Positions 62,829 to 64,000 of a stretch of 64,000 bases of DNA are shown one piece after another (the stretch's first letter is position 1; every line of letters begins with the position of its first letter). The notes beneath the pieces are model-generated. The model did not search any database. It saw only the letters and a list, made by a program, of their open reading frames with translations, and was not told the origin of the DNA. The position numbers were made by a program, and so were the translations under genes. Source of the stretch: Brachypodius melanocephalos (Eukaryota > Chordata > Aves > Passeriformes > Pycnonotidae); assembly GCA_013398615.1 (NCBI GenBank), contig VZSR01003807.1:16880237-16944236 (forward strand), written 5' to 3'.

Positions 62829-64000
62829 TCCTCCTTGTGGCTCCGGGTGCAACCTTATTCTTACACTGGTCTGCTTCATCATGCCCCTTTGGATGAACTT
62901 ACAAGAGAGCTTCAAACCTCAGCATGCTTCATCTCCTGGATTATGCCAGCATCCATTTGAATTGTGGCAGACAGGCATGGCCCTGGGGCTTTGGACAGGG
63001 TCCAGACCTGAGATGCAGTGATGAACTAGGACAGGGAGGATGTCACAGGCTATGAAACTCCAAAATGATATAAGATGTAAGTGGAAATAGATGAGGAGTA
63101 GGCTGCAAGTCAGCTGTTGCAGAATATGAAACCAGATTGACTGCTCAGCTTATTTCAAAACACTGGGTTCCCCTTTTAGACTTGAAAAATAATTAAGCGC
63201 AGAAATCTGTTCTGTTTTCTAGAAATGGAAAGGAACTGGAATATCAGCAAGTTTAGTGTCCTTAAAAAAGCCAGAATTGCCATTATTTTGAGCAGAAGAT
63301 ATTAGCTCTGATATTTGACTTGTTTCCCAAAAGACTGAGAAAAAAAATCTTTTAATGGCTACAGTTATTTCCATATTTTACTGTATTCTCTTTTTCAGTT
63401 GCCTCAAGGTTTCACTCTTTGCCAGTAGTTATAGGGCACGAGTAAATGGAATTACTCAGCAGATTTACAGATCTATTGCTTATTTAGCACCTCAGGAAAA
63501 ATATTAGAGAGTGAAGATGAAGTATATTGTTTAATTACAACAACATTGAACTGCTTCAGTTAACCACTGAGTGAATATACTCTAAAGCTTTTAAATCAAA
63601 GGGATGCAGTAATTTTCAATAACTCCACCATGGAAAGAGCTTCCAAATCACCATGGCTTAAGAGCATACAGCTTGGCTATAACAGACTTGTGCAAATTGT
63701 GTTTACCCTCATTCAGCTGCTTGTTTGGAGTCCAAGTGCATCTCACCAATATTTAGCCATTAGGCCATGAAGGCAACAGTTCTTCAATGCATGTATGGAA
63801 ATGAGGCCAAGCCTCTTTAGTGTAGTGACTTGATAAATGAGAAGCTCTGGTCAGTGTTTCCAGCACCACCCAGGGTCAGCATGGTGGGACAGACACATTC
63901 CACACTGGGCACACATGCTCTCTACCACTGCGAGAAGCAGCATAAGCATACCAGCATTTGTTTGAGAATTTATTTCCAAATTAACTCACATAACTTTCCA
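62829..64000. other. Unique AT-rich stretch to the window end
   Basis: No feature recognised. Confidence 0.55.

Noticed and set aside
62673..62960. Overlapping Phe/Cys/Val/Leu and Asn/Lys/Thr/Gln repeat frames
   Set aside because: All derive from (TTTTG)15, which has no stop in any frame.

Overview
This 64 kb window looks like non-coding nuclear DNA from a bird, most likely a passerine or another neoavian. The main evidence is a set of CR1 LINE copies. Most are short, 5'-truncated and end in the typical CR1 octamer tail (variants of ATTCTATG / CACAGAAT). There are also two solitary ERV LTRs of the avian TGTCCTGGTT...ACA class. The background is AT-rich and CpG-poor, with many microsatellites. 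Family assignments rest on recognising consensus blocks by eye; no database search was run.

No host protein-coding gene, exon, tRNA or rRNA could be supported. The longest open frames (about 120-163 codons) are what chance gives in 64 kb of AT-rich DNA read in six frames. They have no recognisable domains, and many fall inside CR1, LTR or microsatellite sequence. The window is therefore best read as a gene desert or the inside of a very large intron.

Layout. 1-292: antisense CR1 piece cut by the window edge. 0.3-10.3 kb: mostly unique sequence, with a 48-bp near-identical inverted repeat (1251-1298 and 4213-4260). 10.3 kb: short CR1 tail. 13.0-13.75 kb: low-complexity cluster with a purine/pyrimidine-alternating tract, a 28-unit CTCTT array and a C-rich block that can form a G-quadruplex on the minus strand. 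16.1-16.8 kb: GC-richer unique block with clustered FOX-, octamer- and MEF2-like sites, a candidate enhancer. 21.8-25.4 kb: a sense CR1 and a longer antisense CR1 arranged tail to tail, with a polypyrimidine tract between. 32.6 kb: antisense CR1. 33.9 kb: 19 units of GGGAA. 36.9-37.95 kb: an unusual antisense CR1 whose 3' UTR is joined directly to the endonuclease region, with the reverse transcriptase missing. 38.8 kb: CR1 tail. 42.86-43.30 kb: plus-strand solo LTR. 43.68 kb: adjoining homeodomain and POU palindromes. 44.5-46.6 kb: three CR1 pieces, one apparently of an old lineage. 48.7-49.29 kb: minus-strand solo LTR, followed by an (AT)n/(AC)n array. 58.95-59.24 kb: sense CR1 tail. 59.98-60.04 kb: 59 consecutive T. 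62.75 kb: 15 units of TTTTG.

Since there are no genes, there is no operon or pathway to describe. The points of biological interest are the transposon structures (internally deleted CR1, two solo LTRs, inverted CR1 pair), the unexplained 48-bp inverted repeat, the structure-prone repeats, and two putative cis-regulatory blocks that need conservation data to confirm or refute.
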